From Janthinobacterium agaricidamnosum NBRC 102515 = DSM 9628 (GTDB lineage: Bacteria > Pseudomonadota > Gammaproteobacteria > Burkholderiales > Burkholderiaceae_D), in assembly GCF_000723165.1 (NCBI RefSeq), contig NZ_HG322949.1, forward strand, positions 1,696,121-1,760,120: 64,000 nucleotides of DNA, read 5' to 3'. A program made the position numbers and the translations under genes. The notes below the pieces were generated by a model that worked only from the letters and a program-made list of their open reading frames with translations, did not search any database and was not told the DNA's origin. Shown in pieces: positions 43,613-53,826 of the stretch; positions within the stretch are counted from its first letter, which is position 1, and the number at the start of each line of letters is the position of its first letter.

Positions 43613-46231
43613 ATGCGGCAAGACAAACTCACGACAAAACTTCAAGAAGCCCTGGCCGATGCGCAAAGCTTGGCGGTGGGCAATGACAATCCCTATATCG
43701 AACCAGTCCACCTGCTCAGCGCCTTGCTGAACCAGGACGACGGCGGTGCGCGCTCGCTGTTGCAGCGCGCCGGCGTCAATGTATCCGGACTCGGCAATGC
43801 CTTGAAGGCGTCGCTGGAACGTTTGCCGAAAGTCTCCGGCACCGGCGGCGATGTCTTGCCGAGCCGTGAATTGATCGGCGTGCTGAATTTGTCCGACAAG
43901 GAAGCGCAAAAAGCCGGCGACCAGTTTATTTCCAGCGAAATGGCCTTGCTGGCGATGGCGGACGACAAGTCCGACGCCGGCAAGCTGGCGCGCGAAAGCG
44001 GGTTGTCGCGCAAGTCGCTGGAAGCGGCGATCCAGACTGTGCGCGGCGGTAACAAGGTCGATAACCAGGAATCCGAAGGCCAGCGCGAAGCGTTGAAGAA
44101 ATACACGCTGGACCTGACCGAGCGCGCCCGCCAGGGCAAGCTGGACCCGGTGATCGGCCGCGACGATGAAATTCGCCGCGCGATCCAGGTCTTGCAGCGC
44201 CGCACCAAGAATAATCCCGTATTGATCGGCGAACCCGGCGTCGGCAAGACCGCCATCGTCGAGGGACTGGCGCAGCGCATCGTCAATGGCGAGGTGCCGG
44301 AATCGCTGAAGGGCAAGCGGGTCTTGTCGCTGGACATGGCGGCCCTGCTGGCCGGCGCGAAATATCGCGGCGAGTTCGAGGAACGCCTGAAAGCGGTGCT
44401 GAAGGAATTGGCGATGGACGAAGGCCAGACCATCGTCTTCATCGATGAAATGCATACGATGGTCGGGGCCGGCAAGGCGGAAGGCGCGATGGACGCCGGC
44501 AATATGCTGAAACCGGCATTGGCGCGCGGCGAGCTGCATTGCGTCGGCGCGACCACGCTCGATGAGTACCGCAAATACATCGAGAAAGACGCCGCGCTGG
44601 AACGGCGCTTCCAGAAAATCCTGGTCGATGAGCCGAGCGTCGAGGCGACCATCGCGATCTTGCGCGGCTTGCAGGATAAATACGAATTGCACCACAAGGT
44701 AGAAATCACCGATGCGGCGATTATCGCGGCGGCGGAATTGTCGCACCGTTATATTACCGACCGTTTCTTGCCCGACAAGGCCATCGATTTGATCGATGAA
44801 GCGGCGTCGAAGATCAAGATCGAAATCGATTCCAAGCCGGAAGTGATGGACAAGCTGGAACGCCGCCTGATCCAGTTGAAGATTGAAAAAGAAGCCGTCA
44901 AGAAGGAAAAGGACGAGGCGTCGTTGCGCCGGCTCGACTTGATCGATGAGGAAATCCTCAAGCTGCAACGCGAATACAACGATTTCGAAGAAATCCTGAA
45001 GGCCGAAAAAGCCGTGGTGCAAGGCTCGACCCATATCAAGGAAGCGATCGACAAGGTCAAGTTGCAGATGGAGCAGGCGCGCCGCGACAGTAATTGGCAG
45101 CGTGTCTCCGAGCTGCAATACGGCACGCTGCCTGAGCTGGAAGCGCAATTGAAGCATGCCGAAAGCGGCTTGCTGGCGGCCACCGACGACAAGGGCAAGC
45201 CGAAGTTGTTGCGCACCTATGTCGGCGCCGAAGAGATCGCCGAAGTGGTGTCGCGCGCGACCGGCATCCCGGTGGCGCGCATGATGCAGGGCGAACGCGA
45301 CAAGCTGTTGCATATCGAACAGAAGCTGCACGAGCGGGTGGTGGGCCAGGATGAGGCGATCAACGCGGTGGCCGATGCGATCCGCCGTTCGCGCGCCGGG
45401 CTCGGCGATCCGAACCGTCCCTACGGTTCCTTCATGTTCCTGGGACCGACCGGGGTCGGCAAGACCGAGCTGAGCAAGGCGCTGGCGACCTTCCTGTTCG
45501 ATACCGAGGATTCGATGATACGCATCGACATGAGCGAATTCATGGAGAAGCATTCGGTGGCGCGGCTGATCGGCGCGCCGCCCGGTTATGTCGGTTACGA
45601 CGAGGGCGGTTACCTGACCGAGGCGGTGCGCCGCAAGCCGTACAGCGTGATCTTGCTGGACGAAGTCGAGAAGGCGCATCACGATGTGTTCAATGTCTTG
45701 CTGCAAGTGCTGGACGATGGACGCATGACGGACGGGCAGGGCCGCACCGTCGATTTCAAGAATACCGTGATCATCATGACGTCCAACCTCGGTTCGCAAA
45801 AGATTCAATCGATGGACAGCGACGATCCCGGCGTCGTGAAATTGTCGGTGATGGCCGAGGTGCGTTCGCATTTCCGGCCGGAATTCATCAACCGCATCGA
45901 TGAGATCGTCGTGTTCCATGGCCTGGATGAGAAAAACATCGGCGCCATCGCCAAGATCCAGTTGCAGATCCTGGAACAGCGCCTGGGCCGCATGGACATG
46001 GGCTTGACTGTGTCGGAAGCGGCGTTGCAAAAGATCGCCGAAGCTGGCTACGATCCGGTGTATGGCGCGCGGCCGCTGAAACGGGCGATCCAGCAGCAAA
46101 TCGAAAATCCGCTGTCGAAGCTGATTTTGGAAGGCAAGTTCGGGCCGAAAGATGTGGTCGCCATCGATGCGGACCATGGCGCGCTGGTGTTTGGCAAGGG
46201 CGAGGCGGCAGTCGACCTGAGCAAGCCGTAA
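43613..46231 (+). CDS. clpB: ClpB disaggregase
   Basis: An 872-residue Hsp100 chaperone that extracts proteins from aggregates with DnaK. N-terminal ClpN repeats span 1-145. The first ATPase has GEPGVGKTA near residue 206, the second GPTGVGKTE near residue 611. Between them is a middle coiled coil (about 400-530) characteristic of ClpB rather than ClpA, as is the absence of a ClpP-binding loop. The ribosome site is AGGGAG. A sigma-32 promoter precedes it. It is monocistronic. Confidence 0.98.
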   Translation: MRQDKLTTKLQEALADAQSLAVGNDNPYIEPVHLLSALLNQDDGGARSLLQRAGVNVSGLGNALKASLERLPKVSGTGGDVLPSRELIGVLNLSDKEAQKAGDQFISSEMALLAMADDKSDAGKLARESGLSRKSLEAAIQTVRGGNKVDNQESEGQREALKKYTLDLTERARQGKLDPVIGRDDEIRRAIQVLQRRTKNNPVLIGEPGVGKTAIVEGLAQRIVNGEVPESLKGKRVLSLDMAALLAGAKYRGEFEERLKAVLKELAMDEGQTIVFIDEMHTMVGAGKAEGAMDAGNMLKPALARGELHCVGATTLDEYRKYIEKDAALERRFQKILVDEPSVEATIAILRGLQDKYELHHKVEITDAAIIAAAELSHRYITDRFLPDKAIDLIDEAASKIKIEIDSKPEVMDKLERRLIQLKIEKEAVKKEKDEASLRRLDLIDEEILKLQREYNDFEEILKAEKAVVQGSTHIKEAIDKVKLQMEQARRDSNWQRVSELQYGTLPELEAQLKHAESGLLAATDDKGKPKLLRTYVGAEEIAEVVSRATGIPVARMMQGERDKLLHIEQKLHERVVGQDEAINAVADAIRRSRAGLGDPNRPYGSFMFLGPTGVGKTELSKALATFLFDTEDSMIRIDMSEFMEKHSVARLIGAPPGYVGYDEGGYLTEAVRRKPYSVILLDEVEKAHHDVFNVLLQVLDDGRMTDGQGRTVDFKNTVIIMTSNLGSQKIQSMDSDDPGVVKLSVMAEVRSHFRPEFINRIDEIVVFHGLDEKNIGAIAKIQLQILEQRLGRMDMGLTVSEAALQKIAEAGYDPVYGARPLKRAIQQQIENPLSKLILEGKFGPKDVVAIDADHGALVFGKGEAAVDLSKP

Positions 46232-46354
46232 GCGCAGAGCGCTGATTTGTTGCATTTTAGCAGCAGTTTGGCTGATATAGGCCGGGATCATGGCTAGACC
46301 TGATTCTGGCCTGTCGATATAATATGATCGTCATTTAACAATTGGAGACTGGAA

Positions 46355-47491
46355 ATGTTGGCAAGAGCATGGCAAGCGCCTGTGGGGCGGAAATTGGGGA
46401 TGGCAGTGGCGGCTGTGACTGCGGCCATGGCGCTGGCTTTGCCGGTTCATGTCGAGGCTGCGGAAGAAAAAGTCTTGAACATCTATAACTGGTCGGATTA
46501 CATCAGTGACGATGCGGTCAAGAATTTTGAAAAGGAAACCGGCATCAAGGTGCGTTACGATGTGTTCGACAATAACGAAATCCTGAATGCCAAGCTGGTG
46601 GCCGGCAAGTCGGGCTACGATATCGTGGTGCCGACCGCGCAATGGGCGCGTTTGCAAATCGACGCCGGCCTGCTGCGCAAGCTCGATAAAAGCAAGCTGA
46701 GTAATATTGGCAATCTCGATCCGGCGATCCAGGCCAAGTTGTCCAAGATCGATCCGAGCAATGAATACCTGGTCGACTGGCTGTGGGGCTACACCACGGT
46801 CGGTATCAATGTGAACAAGGTCAAGGCCGCGCTCGGCAACTTGCCGATGCCCGACAATGCGTGGGATCTGATCTTCGATCCGAAATACGCGTCGAAGCTG
46901 AAATCGTGCGGCGTGTCTTTCCTCGACTCGCCGTCGGAAGTATTGCCGGCCGCATTGCAATACCTGAACAAGCCGGCGTACTCGAAGGTCGCCGCCGATT
47001 ACCAGGAAGCGGCTAAAGTATTACAGGTAATTCGTCCGAATGTGACACTGTTCAGCTCGTCTGGCTACATCAATGACATGGCCAACGGCGCGATTTGCGT
47101 GGCGCTGGGCTGGTCGGGCGACATCAATATCGCGCGCCAGCGCGCCATCGACGCCAAGAACGGCAATGTAATCCAGGTGCTGATCCCGAAAACCGCGGCG
47201 CTGATGTTCGACACGATGGCGATCCCGGCCGATGCGCCGCATCCAGGCAATGCGCACTTGTTCATCAATTACATCTTGCGTCCGCAAGTGCATGCCAGCC
47301 TGAGCAACAAGGTGTTTTACGCCAATCCGAACACGGCCAGCGTCAAGTTCGTGCGCAAGGACATTGCCGACAATAAGGCGATCTTCCTGTCCGACCAGGA
47401 CAAGCAGCGCATGGCGGCGCCGGAAGCGACCACGGCCGATATACGCCGTTTGATGACGCGCATTTATACCAAGTTCAAGACGGGAATGTAA
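46355..47491 (+). CDS. Polyamine ABC transporter substrate-binding protein (PotF-like)
   Basis: A 378-residue periplasmic binding protein with a Sec signal cleaved near residue 35 (PVHVEAA). VLNIYNWSDYISDDAVKNFEKETGIKV matches PotF/PotD, which bind putrescine or spermidine. Aromatic and acidic pocket residues are present (WLWGYTTVGINVN). There are no permease or ATPase genes next to it, so it may be an orphan receptor, a signal sensor, or work with a transporter elsewhere. GGAG lies 8 nt before the ATG. Confidence 0.88.
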   Translation: MLARAWQAPVGRKLGMAVAAVTAAMALALPVHVEAAEEKVLNIYNWSDYISDDAVKNFEKETGIKVRYDVFDNNEILNAKLVAGKSGYDIVVPTAQWARLQIDAGLLRKLDKSKLSNIGNLDPAIQAKLSKIDPSNEYLVDWLWGYTTVGINVNKVKAALGNLPMPDNAWDLIFDPKYASKLKSCGVSFLDSPSEVLPAALQYLNKPAYSKVAADYQEAAKVLQVIRPNVTLFSSSGYINDMANGAICVALGWSGDINIARQRAIDAKNGNVIQVLIPKTAALMFDTMAIPADAPHPGNAHLFINYILRPQVHASLSNKVFYANPNTASVKFVRKDIADNKAIFLSDQDKQRMAAPEATTADIRRLMTRIYTKFKTGM

Positions 47492-47585
47492 CAGGAAGGA
47501 AAAAGCGGAGGAAAATCGGAGAATGGCGTGAGTGGCTGCTGTGACCAGCGCCGCTGACGCCATTGCTACAAATGAGCAAGTTCCG

Positions 47586-47702
47586 TCACTCGTGATAACG
47601 GTCTTGCAGTTTCTGGGCGCTGCCGCGCATTTCATCGATTAGTTCATAAGCGATGAAACTGATCATGGCGCCGAAAATACCGGCAAAGAGCAATGCGAAC
47701 AT
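47586..47702 (-). CDS. Putative 38-residue single-span membrane peptide
   Basis: An open frame beginning MFALLFAGIFGAMISFIAYE: a hydrophobic N-terminal helix of about 18 residues followed by a charged cytoplasmic tail (LIDEMRGSAQKLQDRYHE). It is too short for usual gene finders. The ribosome site is weak. It fills an otherwise empty 335-bp gap between the PotF-like gene and sixA; no other structure is apparent there. Confidence 0.4.
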   Translation of the reverse strand: MFALLFAGIFGAMISFIAYELIDEMRGSAQKLQDRYHE

Positions 47703-47826
47703 AATGTTTTCAACCGCTGTTGGGCGGCCGCTCCCTGGAGTTGATACGCTTAAACTCTAGCAGATGGGGACGGCAATTCAAGACGATTCGCACACGAAAT
47801 TGTTTTAGCTCATTACTTTACAACGG

Positions 47827-48285
47827 TTACTTTACCACCAGGTCGTGCGACATCACGGCTTTCAAGTAAACGCTGGCCGGATCGCCCGGTTCGTGCTGTG
47901 AAAACCACCAGGCGCCAGCCTTGCGCATGTCCCAATCGAGCTCTTCGCCAGTCAGCAGCAGCGCCGCCACCTGGCCCAGCGTCGGCTGGTGGCCGACGAT
48001 CAGCACCGACTCTTTGGCGGCAGGCCAGTTGGCCACCTTCAAGATATCTTCCGCTTCCGCACCGGGCGCCAGTTCATTATGCAGCTTGAACTTGCGGCCC
48101 AGCGCTTCGGCGGTTTGCAGCGTGCGGCGCGCCGGGCTGACCAGTATCTTGCAACTGTCGGGCAATTGCGAGGTCAGCCAGTCGGCCATGCGGCGCGCCT
48201 GCTTCTGTCCTTTCGGCGTCAGTGCGCGCTCCAGGTCCGGTGTGCCGGGCTCGGCTTCGGCATGGCGCCATAAAATCAGATCCAT
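47827..48285 (-). CDS. sixA: SixA-type phosphohistidine phosphatase
   Basis: A 152-residue histidine phosphatase. WRHAEAE at residues 6-12 gives the catalytic RHG-type arginine and histidine, and VGHQPTLG near residue 97 supplies the second histidine. SixA removes phosphate from phosphohistidine in phosphotransfer proteins. It is 53 bp downstream of ppk1 in the same direction and likely shares its Pho-regulated transcript. Confidence 0.9.
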   Translation of the reverse strand: MDLILWRHAEAEPGTPDLERALTPKGQKQARRMADWLTSQLPDSCKILVSPARRTLQTAEALGRKFKLHNELAPGAEAEDILKVANWPAAKESVLIVGHQPTLGQVAALLLTGEELDWDMRKAGAWWFSQHEPGDPASVYLKAVMSHDLVVK

Positions 48286-48338
48286 CTTGTTCTCCCTGTA
48301 TGGTCAAGATACGATTGTGCCTGATGGTGCCCGCGCGT

Positions 48339-50432
48339 CTAGTCGTGCACCTCGGTACTTGGCGTGCCCAAGGTCTGCATCAAGTATTGCTGCGCACTGA
48401 AGGACACTTGCTTGCCGCGCGGCTTGCGGCGCTGGTAATGTCCGCTCGGCTCCAGTTCCCACGCATTGGTATTGTCTTTCAGGTAAGGGTTCAAGCCTTC
48501 GGCGATGACCCGCCGTTTCAGCGAGCGGTCCAGTATCGGGAACGCCACTTCGACGCGGCGGAACAGGTTGCGGCTCATCCAGTCGGCGCTGGCCAGGTAG
48601 ACGTCGTGCGCCAAGTCGTTGCGGAAATAATAGATGCGGCTATGTTCCAGGAAACGGCCGATGATGGAACGCACCCGGATATTTTCGGACAAGCCCGGCA
48701 CGCCCGGTTTCAGCGTGCAGGCGCCGCGCACGATCAGGTCGATCTTGACGCCGTCGTTCGACGCGGCGTACAGCGCGCGTATCACCGATTCATCGACCAG
48801 CGCATTGATCTTGACGATGATGCGGCCGGGGCGGCCGGCGCGGGCGATCTTGGCTTCGTTGCGGATCGCCTTGATGATCTCGCTTTGCAAGCCGAACGGC
48901 GCCAGCCATAAATGGTTCAGGTTGTGCGGCTTGGTCAGGCTGGTCAGGTGAATAAACACTTCGTTGACTTCGACCGCCAATTCCTGGCGCGAGGTCAGCA
49001 AGCCGAAGTCGGTGTACAGCTTGGTGGTGGTCGGGTGGTAATTGCCGGTGCCCAAATGGGCATAAAAGCGCAGCGCGCCTTCTTCGCGGCGTATCACCAG
49101 CGCTACCTTGGCATGGGTTTTCAAGCCGACCACGCCATATACCACTTGCGCGCCGGCCTGTTCCAGCTTGTCGGCCCAGTTGATATTGGCTTCCTCGTCG
49201 AAACGCGCCATCAATTCGACGATGACGGTGACTTCCTTGCCCATGCGCGCGGCCGCGATCAGCGATTCCATCAAGTCGGAATTCATGCCGGTGCGGTAAA
49301 TCGTCTGCTTGATCGCCACCACGCTGCTGTCGTACGCGGCGCTGCGCACGAAGTCGATCACGGTCTGGAACGACTGGTAAGGGTGGTGCAGCAGGATGTC
49401 GTGTTTTTTCAGCGCGGCAAAGATGTCGGCGCCGGCCATTTTTTGCGGCAAGCCGGGGAAGAACGGCGGAAAGCGCAGCGCGGGCTGGTTGACATGCTCG
49501 ATCAGCTCGGCCAGCCGCACCAGGTTGACCGGGCCGTTGACGCGGTACAGCCTGCTCTGGTCCAGGCTGAACTGGTCGAGCAGGAATTGCGACAGCTCCG
49601 GCGGGCAATTCATCGCCACCTCCAGCCGCACCGAGGTGCCGAACTGGCGCCCGACCAGCTCGCCTTTCAAGGCCTGGCGCAAATTCTTGACTTCATCTTC
49701 ATCGACCCACAGGTCGCTGTCGCGAGTGACCCGGAATTGCGAGTAGGCGATCACTTCGCGGCCGGCGAACAAGTCCGAGATATGCGCGTGGATGATCGAC
49801 GACAGCAGGCAGAACGAGACGCCGTTGGCCGACAGTTCGTCCGGCAGCCGTATCACGCGCGGCAATACCCGCGGCGCCTTGACGATGGCGATCGCGGTGC
49901 CGCGGCCGAATGCATCCTTGCCGCTCAGCGAGACGATGAAATTGAGACTCTTGTTAACTACCTGGGGGAAGGGGTGGGCCGGGTCGAGGCCGATCGGCGT
50001 CAGCAGCGGCCGCACTTCGCGGTCGAAATAATCCTTGACCCACGCGCGCTGGGCGTCGTTGCGGTCGTTGTGGCGCAGCAAGTGCACACCCTTGGCGCGC
50101 AAGGCCGGTAATACTTCGCTATTTAATATGTCATATTGTTGCTGGACCATCAGGTGGCATTCATTGCCGATCCGTTCCAGCGTCGCCATCAGGGCGGGGT
50201 GGCCCGCCAGCGAGCCGCCGATGCTGCCGGCCGCCAGCAGGCTGGCCACGCGCACTTCAAAGAATTCGTCGAGGTTGCTGCTGACAATACATAAATAACG
50301 CAGGCGTTCCAGCAAAGGGATGCTTTTATCTTCCGCTTGCGCCATCACGCGCCGGTTAAAAGTGAGCTGCGATAACTCACGATCAAGCAAGATGCCTGAT
50401 TTTGTCACTTCCGTGTGTTGTTCAGGTTTCAT
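48339..50432 (-). CDS. ppk1: Ppk1, polyphosphate kinase
   Basis: A 697-residue polyphosphate kinase that polymerises the gamma phosphate of ATP. N-terminal LLDRELSQLTFNRRVM and the catalytic HHPYQSF match Ppk1, and the histidine of TGNYHPTT is the phosphorylated residue; RRVEVAFPILD is near the C-terminus. The frame opens 28 codons upstream, but the ATG at 50432 gives the family's usual start (MKPEQHTE, then the kinase domain). The promoter region carries a Pho box with a -10 element (50483-50516). It is divergent from pstS. Confidence 0.96.
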   Translation of the reverse strand: MKPEQHTEVTKSGILLDRELSQLTFNRRVMAQAEDKSIPLLERLRYLCIVSSNLDEFFEVRVASLLAAGSIGGSLAGHPALMATLERIGNECHLMVQQQYDILNSEVLPALRAKGVHLLRHNDRNDAQRAWVKDYFDREVRPLLTPIGLDPAHPFPQVVNKSLNFIVSLSGKDAFGRGTAIAIVKAPRVLPRVIRLPDELSANGVSFCLLSSIIHAHISDLFAGREVIAYSQFRVTRDSDLWVDEDEVKNLRQALKGELVGRQFGTSVRLEVAMNCPPELSQFLLDQFSLDQSRLYRVNGPVNLVRLAELIEHVNQPALRFPPFFPGLPQKMAGADIFAALKKHDILLHHPYQSFQTVIDFVRSAAYDSSVVAIKQTIYRTGMNSDLMESLIAAARMGKEVTVIVELMARFDEEANINWADKLEQAGAQVVYGVVGLKTHAKVALVIRREEGALRFYAHLGTGNYHPTTTKLYTDFGLLTSRQELAVEVNEVFIHLTSLTKPHNLNHLWLAPFGLQSEIIKAIRNEAKIARAGRPGRIIVKINALVDESVIRALYAASNDGVKIDLIVRGACTLKPGVPGLSENIRVRSIIGRFLEHSRIYYFRNDLAHDVYLASADWMSRNLFRRVEVAFPILDRSLKRRVIAEGLNPYLKDNTNAWELEPSGHYQRRKPRGKQVSFSAQQYLMQTLGTPSTEVHD

Positions 50433-50482
50433 GTTTTTTTGTCTTTGCGGATAGTTAATTCTAGCGTGTATTGCACTTTTGG

Positions 50483-50516
50483 AGTGTAATTGCGAAATGT
50501 GACACGCTAGTGACAT
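50483..50516 (-). promoter_or_regulatory. Pho box and -10 element of ppk1
   Basis: Minus-strand ATGTCACTAGCGTGTCAC at 50516-50499 has two TGTCAC repeats 11 bp apart. A gap of 10 nt separates it from TACACT (50488-50483), which fits a -10. This is the same geometry as at pstS. Transcript start is predicted near 50476, about 44 bp upstream of the start codon. Confidence 0.8.
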
Positions 50517-50606
50517 TGCCCCCGTTTGCGTTACATCAATTATGACAACGCTTGTAATTTTTCACTGTTTCTCGGGGCGTAGAGGTTTTTTTCAGGTTTT
50601 TTGTCC

Positions 50607-50640
50607 ATGTCATAAAGCTGTCATATTTGAGCGGTAGACT
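50607..50640 (+). promoter_or_regulatory. Pho box and -10 element of pstS
   Basis: ATGTCATAAAGCTGTCAT (50607-50624) is close to the E. coli Pho box consensus. Ten nt later lies TAGACT (50635-50640), a -10 element. PhoB bound at the box replaces -35 contacts. Confidence 0.93.
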
Positions 50641-50690
50641 GCGCAGCATTGATCCGGGACTTTATTCCCTAACAACCCTGAGGACTTGAT

Positions 50691-51740
50691 ATGCAAATGA
50701 AGCAAATGTTCAAATTGATCGTCGTGGGTGCTTCGGCAGCGATGGCATTTTCTTCCGCTTCCGTCATGGCGGCAGATATGACAGGTGCTGGTGCAACATT
50801 CCCGTACCCAATCTACGCCAAATGGGCCGAGACTTACAAAGCCTCGACCGGCAATGGCCTGAACTACCAATCGGTTGGTTCCGGCGCCGGCATCAAGCAA
50901 ATCAAGGCCAAGACCGTTGACTTCGGCGCGTCCGACATGCCATTGAAAGCGGAAGAGCTCGATGCTGAAGGCTTGACACAGTTCCCGGCCATCATGGGCG
51001 GCGTGGTCACCGTGGTCAACCTGGACGGTATCGCTCCTGGCCAATTGAAAATGACCGGCAAAGTGATCGGCGACATCTACCTGGGCAAGATCACCAAGTG
51101 GAATGCGCCTGAAATCGTCGCGCTGAACGGCGGGGTCAAGCTGCCGGACACCGAAATCACCGTGGTGCACCGCGCCGACGGTTCGGGCACCTCGTTCCTG
51201 TTCACCGACTTCTTGTCGAAAACCGATGCTGAATTCAAAACCAAGATCGGCGCCGGCACGGCGGTGAAATGGGCGGTTGGCGTCGGTGGCAAGGGTAACG
51301 AAGGCGTCGCCGCAAACGTGCAGCGCATCAAGGGTGCTATCGGTTACGTGGAGTGGGCTTACTCCAAGAAAAACAAGATGACCCATACCCAGTTGCAAAA
51401 CAAGGAAGGCACCTATCTGCAGCCTAGCGACGACGCTTTCAAAGCGGCCGCCGCCAGCGCCGAGTGGAACAAAACCCCAGGTTTCGGCGTGGTGCTGACC
51501 GACCAGGCTGGTAAAAACAGCTGGCCTATCACCGGCGCATCGTTCATCCTGATGCACAAAACCCAGGCCGATGCCGCCAAAGCCAAGGAAGTCCTGAAAT
51601 TCTTCGGCTGGGCCTATAAAAACGGCGGCGCCGCCGCTGCCGACCTGGACTACGTGCCACTGCCGGCATCGGTCGTCAAGCTGGTGGAAGATTCGTGGAA
51701 AGCCAATCTGAAAGACGCTTCTGGTAAAGCAATCTACTAA
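50691..51740 (+). CDS. pstS: PstS, phosphate-binding protein
   Basis: A 349-residue periplasmic phosphate-binding protein with a Sec signal ending ASVMAADM near residue 26. The mature part opens TGAGATFPYPIYAKWAETY and has VDFGASDMPL and HRADGSGTSFLFTDFLS, which form the phosphate pocket. First gene of pstSCAB-phoU-phoBR. GAGGA lies 7-8 nt before the ATG. A Pho box precedes it, and a large stem-loop follows it, which would let PstS be made in excess of the membrane subunits. Confidence 0.98.
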   Translation: MQMKQMFKLIVVGASAAMAFSSASVMAADMTGAGATFPYPIYAKWAETYKASTGNGLNYQSVGSGAGIKQIKAKTVDFGASDMPLKAEELDAEGLTQFPAIMGGVVTVVNLDGIAPGQLKMTGKVIGDIYLGKITKWNAPEIVALNGGVKLPDTEITVVHRADGSGTSFLFTDFLSKTDAEFKTKIGAGTAVKWAVGVGGKGNEGVAANVQRIKGAIGYVEWAYSKKNKMTHTQLQNKEGTYLQPSDDAFKAAAASAEWNKTPGFGVVLTDQAGKNSWPITGASFILMHKTQADAAKAKEVLKFFGWAYKNGGAAAADLDYVPLPASVVKLVEDSWKANLKDASGKAIY

Positions 51741-51750
51741 TCCGGTTTTC

Positions 51751-51849
51751 CTTCTCTCCTCAGCAGCCGCGGCATGGCGACTTGCAAGGAGAGAGGGGGT
51801 TAGCCGGGAAAGCCTGGCCGCATGCTTGCGGTGCAGGCTTTCCCGGCTA
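51751..51849. other. Two strong stem-loops between pstS and pstC
   Basis: The first pairs TTCTCTCCT with AGGAGAGAG (51752-51760 with 51787-51795). The second is a perfect 16-bp inverted repeat, TAGCCGGGAAAGCCTG (51801-51816) with CAGGCTTTCCCGGCTA (51834-51849), with a further CCGC/GCGG inside its loop. No T tract follows, so I read it as mRNA-stabilising or partly attenuating rather than terminating. Confidence 0.8.
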
Positions 51850-51886
51850 GCACGGGCGACCCTGGCTACACATCTAATGGCACAAT

Positions 51887-52903
51887 ATGAGCGCAAATTT
51901 AACTTCCTCCCCGATCTCCATGCCCGATATTCATGCCGACGCCAGCAATCAGGCGCAAATGCATACCACCATGCGCAAGCAGCGCTTGCAGGATTTTATT
52001 TTTCACAAGGTGACGATGTTGTTCGCCTTATCGGTGTTGCTGGTGTTGGTCGGCATCATCATTTCGCTGATCATCGGCGCCTGGCCCGCGTTTAAAGAAT
52101 TCGGCCCCGCTTTCATCACCACGGTCGAGTGGGACCCGGTCAACGATCAATACGGCGCGCTGATCGCCATCGTCGGCACGCTGTCGACCTCGTTCATCGC
52201 CTTGCTGATCGCCTTCCCGGTGAGTTTCGGCATTGCGCTGTTCCTGACTGAAATTTGCCCGGTCTGGCTGCGCCGCCCGCTGGGTACCGCGGTCGAATTG
52301 CTGGCCGGCGTGCCGAGCATCATCTACGGCATGTGGGGCCTGTTCGTGTTCGCGCCGCTGTTTGCCGATTACGCGCAACCGGTATTGAAAGCAACGCTGG
52401 GCAACTTGCCGGTGATCGGCCAGTTGTTCAACGGCCCGATGATGGGGATCGGCATCCTGACCGCCGGCCTGATCCTGGCCGTGATGATCATCCCGTTCAT
52501 TTCGTCGGTGATGCGCGACGTGTTCGAAATCGTGCCTGCGGTACTGAAGGAATCCGCTTACGGCCTCGGCTGCACGCGCTGGGAAGTGGTGCGCAAGATC
52601 GTTTTGCCTTACACCAAGACCGGCGTGGTCGGCGGCGTGATGCTGGGCCTTGGCCGCGCGCTGGGCGAAACCATGGCGGTCACCTTTGTGATCGGTAACG
52701 CCAATAAACTGTCGTGGTCGCTGTTTGCCGCCGGTAACAGTATCGCTTCCACGCTGGCCAATGAATTCGCCGAAGCCGAAACCAAGCTGCATGTCGCGTC
52801 GCTGTTCGCACTGGCGCTGATCTTGTTCGCGATCACCTTTATCGTCCTGTCCGGCGCCAAGATCATGTTGGCAGGAATGTCCCGCAAGGAAGGCGCCAAA
52901 TAA
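51887..52903 (+). CDS. pstC: PstC, phosphate ABC transporter permease
   Basis: A 338-residue membrane protein with about six transmembrane helices after a 35-residue polar N-terminus. The permease EAA-type loop near residue 220 ([20 protein letters not shown]) docks PstB. It pairs with PstA. There is no ribosome site of note before the ATG at 51887, and a later ATG cannot be excluded. Its stop and the pstA ATG share one base (TAATG). Confidence 0.97.
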   Translation: MSANLTSSPISMPDIHADASNQAQMHTTMRKQRLQDFIFHKVTMLFALSVLLVLVGIIISLIIGAWPAFKEFGPAFITTVEWDPVNDQYGALIAIVGTLSTSFIALLIAFPVSFGIALFLTEICPVWLRRPLGTAVELLAGVPSIIYGMWGLFVFAPLFADYAQPVLKATLGNLPVIGQLFNGPMMGIGILTAGLILAVMIIPFISSVMRDVFEIVPAVLKESAYGLGCTRWEVVRKIVLPYTKTGVVGGVMLGLGRALGETMAVTFVIGNANKLSWSLFAAGNSIASTLANEFAEAETKLHVASLFALALILFAITFIVLSGAKIMLAGMSRKEGAK

Positions 52904-53808
52904 TGAGCAATCCATCCAGCCTGAATCCTGAAATGAACCAAGAAGCCTCTCTGAAGCCGGCCATGAATCCGGTCTACCGCAAGCGCCTGCTGGTGCACCG
53001 CATCGGCATCGCCTTGTCGGTGGCGGCCATGTCGGTCGGCCTGATCTTCCTGATCTGGATCCTGGCCACGCTGCTGATCAAGGGCGTCGGCGGCCTGTCG
53101 CTGAACATGCTGACGCAAACCACGCCGGCGCCGGGCAGCGAGGGCGGCGGCTTGATGAACGCCATCGTCGGCAGCCTGATGATGGTCGGCTTGTCGACGC
53201 TGATCAGCACGCCGATCGGGATTTTCGCCGGCATTTACCTGGCCGAATACGGCGAAGAAAACTGGTTCGCGCAAATCACCCGTTTTGTCACCGACGTGAT
53301 GCTGTCGGCGCCGTCGATCGTGATCGGCCTGTTCGTGTATGCACTGTATGTCGCCAACGTCAAGCATTTCTCCGGCTGGGCCGGTTCGCTGGCGCTGTCG
53401 CTGATCGCCGTGCCGGTGGTGGTGCGCACCACCGACAATATGCTGCGCCTGGTGCCGAACAGCTTGCTGGAGGCGGCTTTCGCACTGGGTGCGCCGCGCT
53501 GGAAAGTGGCGACGCTGGTACGCTTGCGCGCCGTCAAGGCGGGGGTCGTCACCGGCGTGCTGCTGGCGCTGGCGCGTATCGCCGGCGAAACCGCGCCGCT
53601 GCTGTTCACCGCCTTGAATAACCAATTCTTTAGCGCCGACATGAATGCGCCGCTGGCCAACTTGCCGGTGGTGATTTATCAATTCGCCATGAGCCCGTAC
53701 GACAACTGGCGCGCACTGGCTTGGGGGGGCGCCTTGCTGGTCACCTTCAGCGTGCTGGCGCTGAACATCTTGTCGCGTACGCTGTTTAGCCAGAAAATCC
53801 CAAATTAA
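52903..53808 (+). CDS. pstA: PstA, phosphate ABC transporter permease
   Basis: A 301-residue permease with six helices. SLLEAAFALGAPRWKVATLV is the cytoplasmic loop that contacts the ATPase, and the opening segment KRLLVHRIGIALSVAAMSVGL is the first helix. The stop of pstC overlaps its start (TAATG), indicating coupled translation. Confidence 0.97.
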   Translation: MSNPSSLNPEMNQEASLKPAMNPVYRKRLLVHRIGIALSVAAMSVGLIFLIWILATLLIKGVGGLSLNMLTQTTPAPGSEGGGLMNAIVGSLMMVGLSTLISTPIGIFAGIYLAEYGEENWFAQITRFVTDVMLSAPSIVIGLFVYALYVANVKHFSGWAGSLALSLIAVPVVVRTTDNMLRLVPNSLLEAAFALGAPRWKVATLVRLRAVKAGVVTGVLLALARIAGETAPLLFTALNNQFFSADMNAPLANLPVVIYQFAMSPYDNWRALAWGGALLVTFSVLALNILSRTLFSQKIPN

Positions 53809-53826
53809 TTGACTGAAGCGATCGAT

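Noticed and set aside
43598..46291. An open frame of nearly 900 codons on the minus strand opposite clpB
   Set aside because: It is the mirror of a GC-rich, highly conserved gene. Its translation is rich in Arg, His and Gln without any domain pattern, and clpB on the plus strand is certain.
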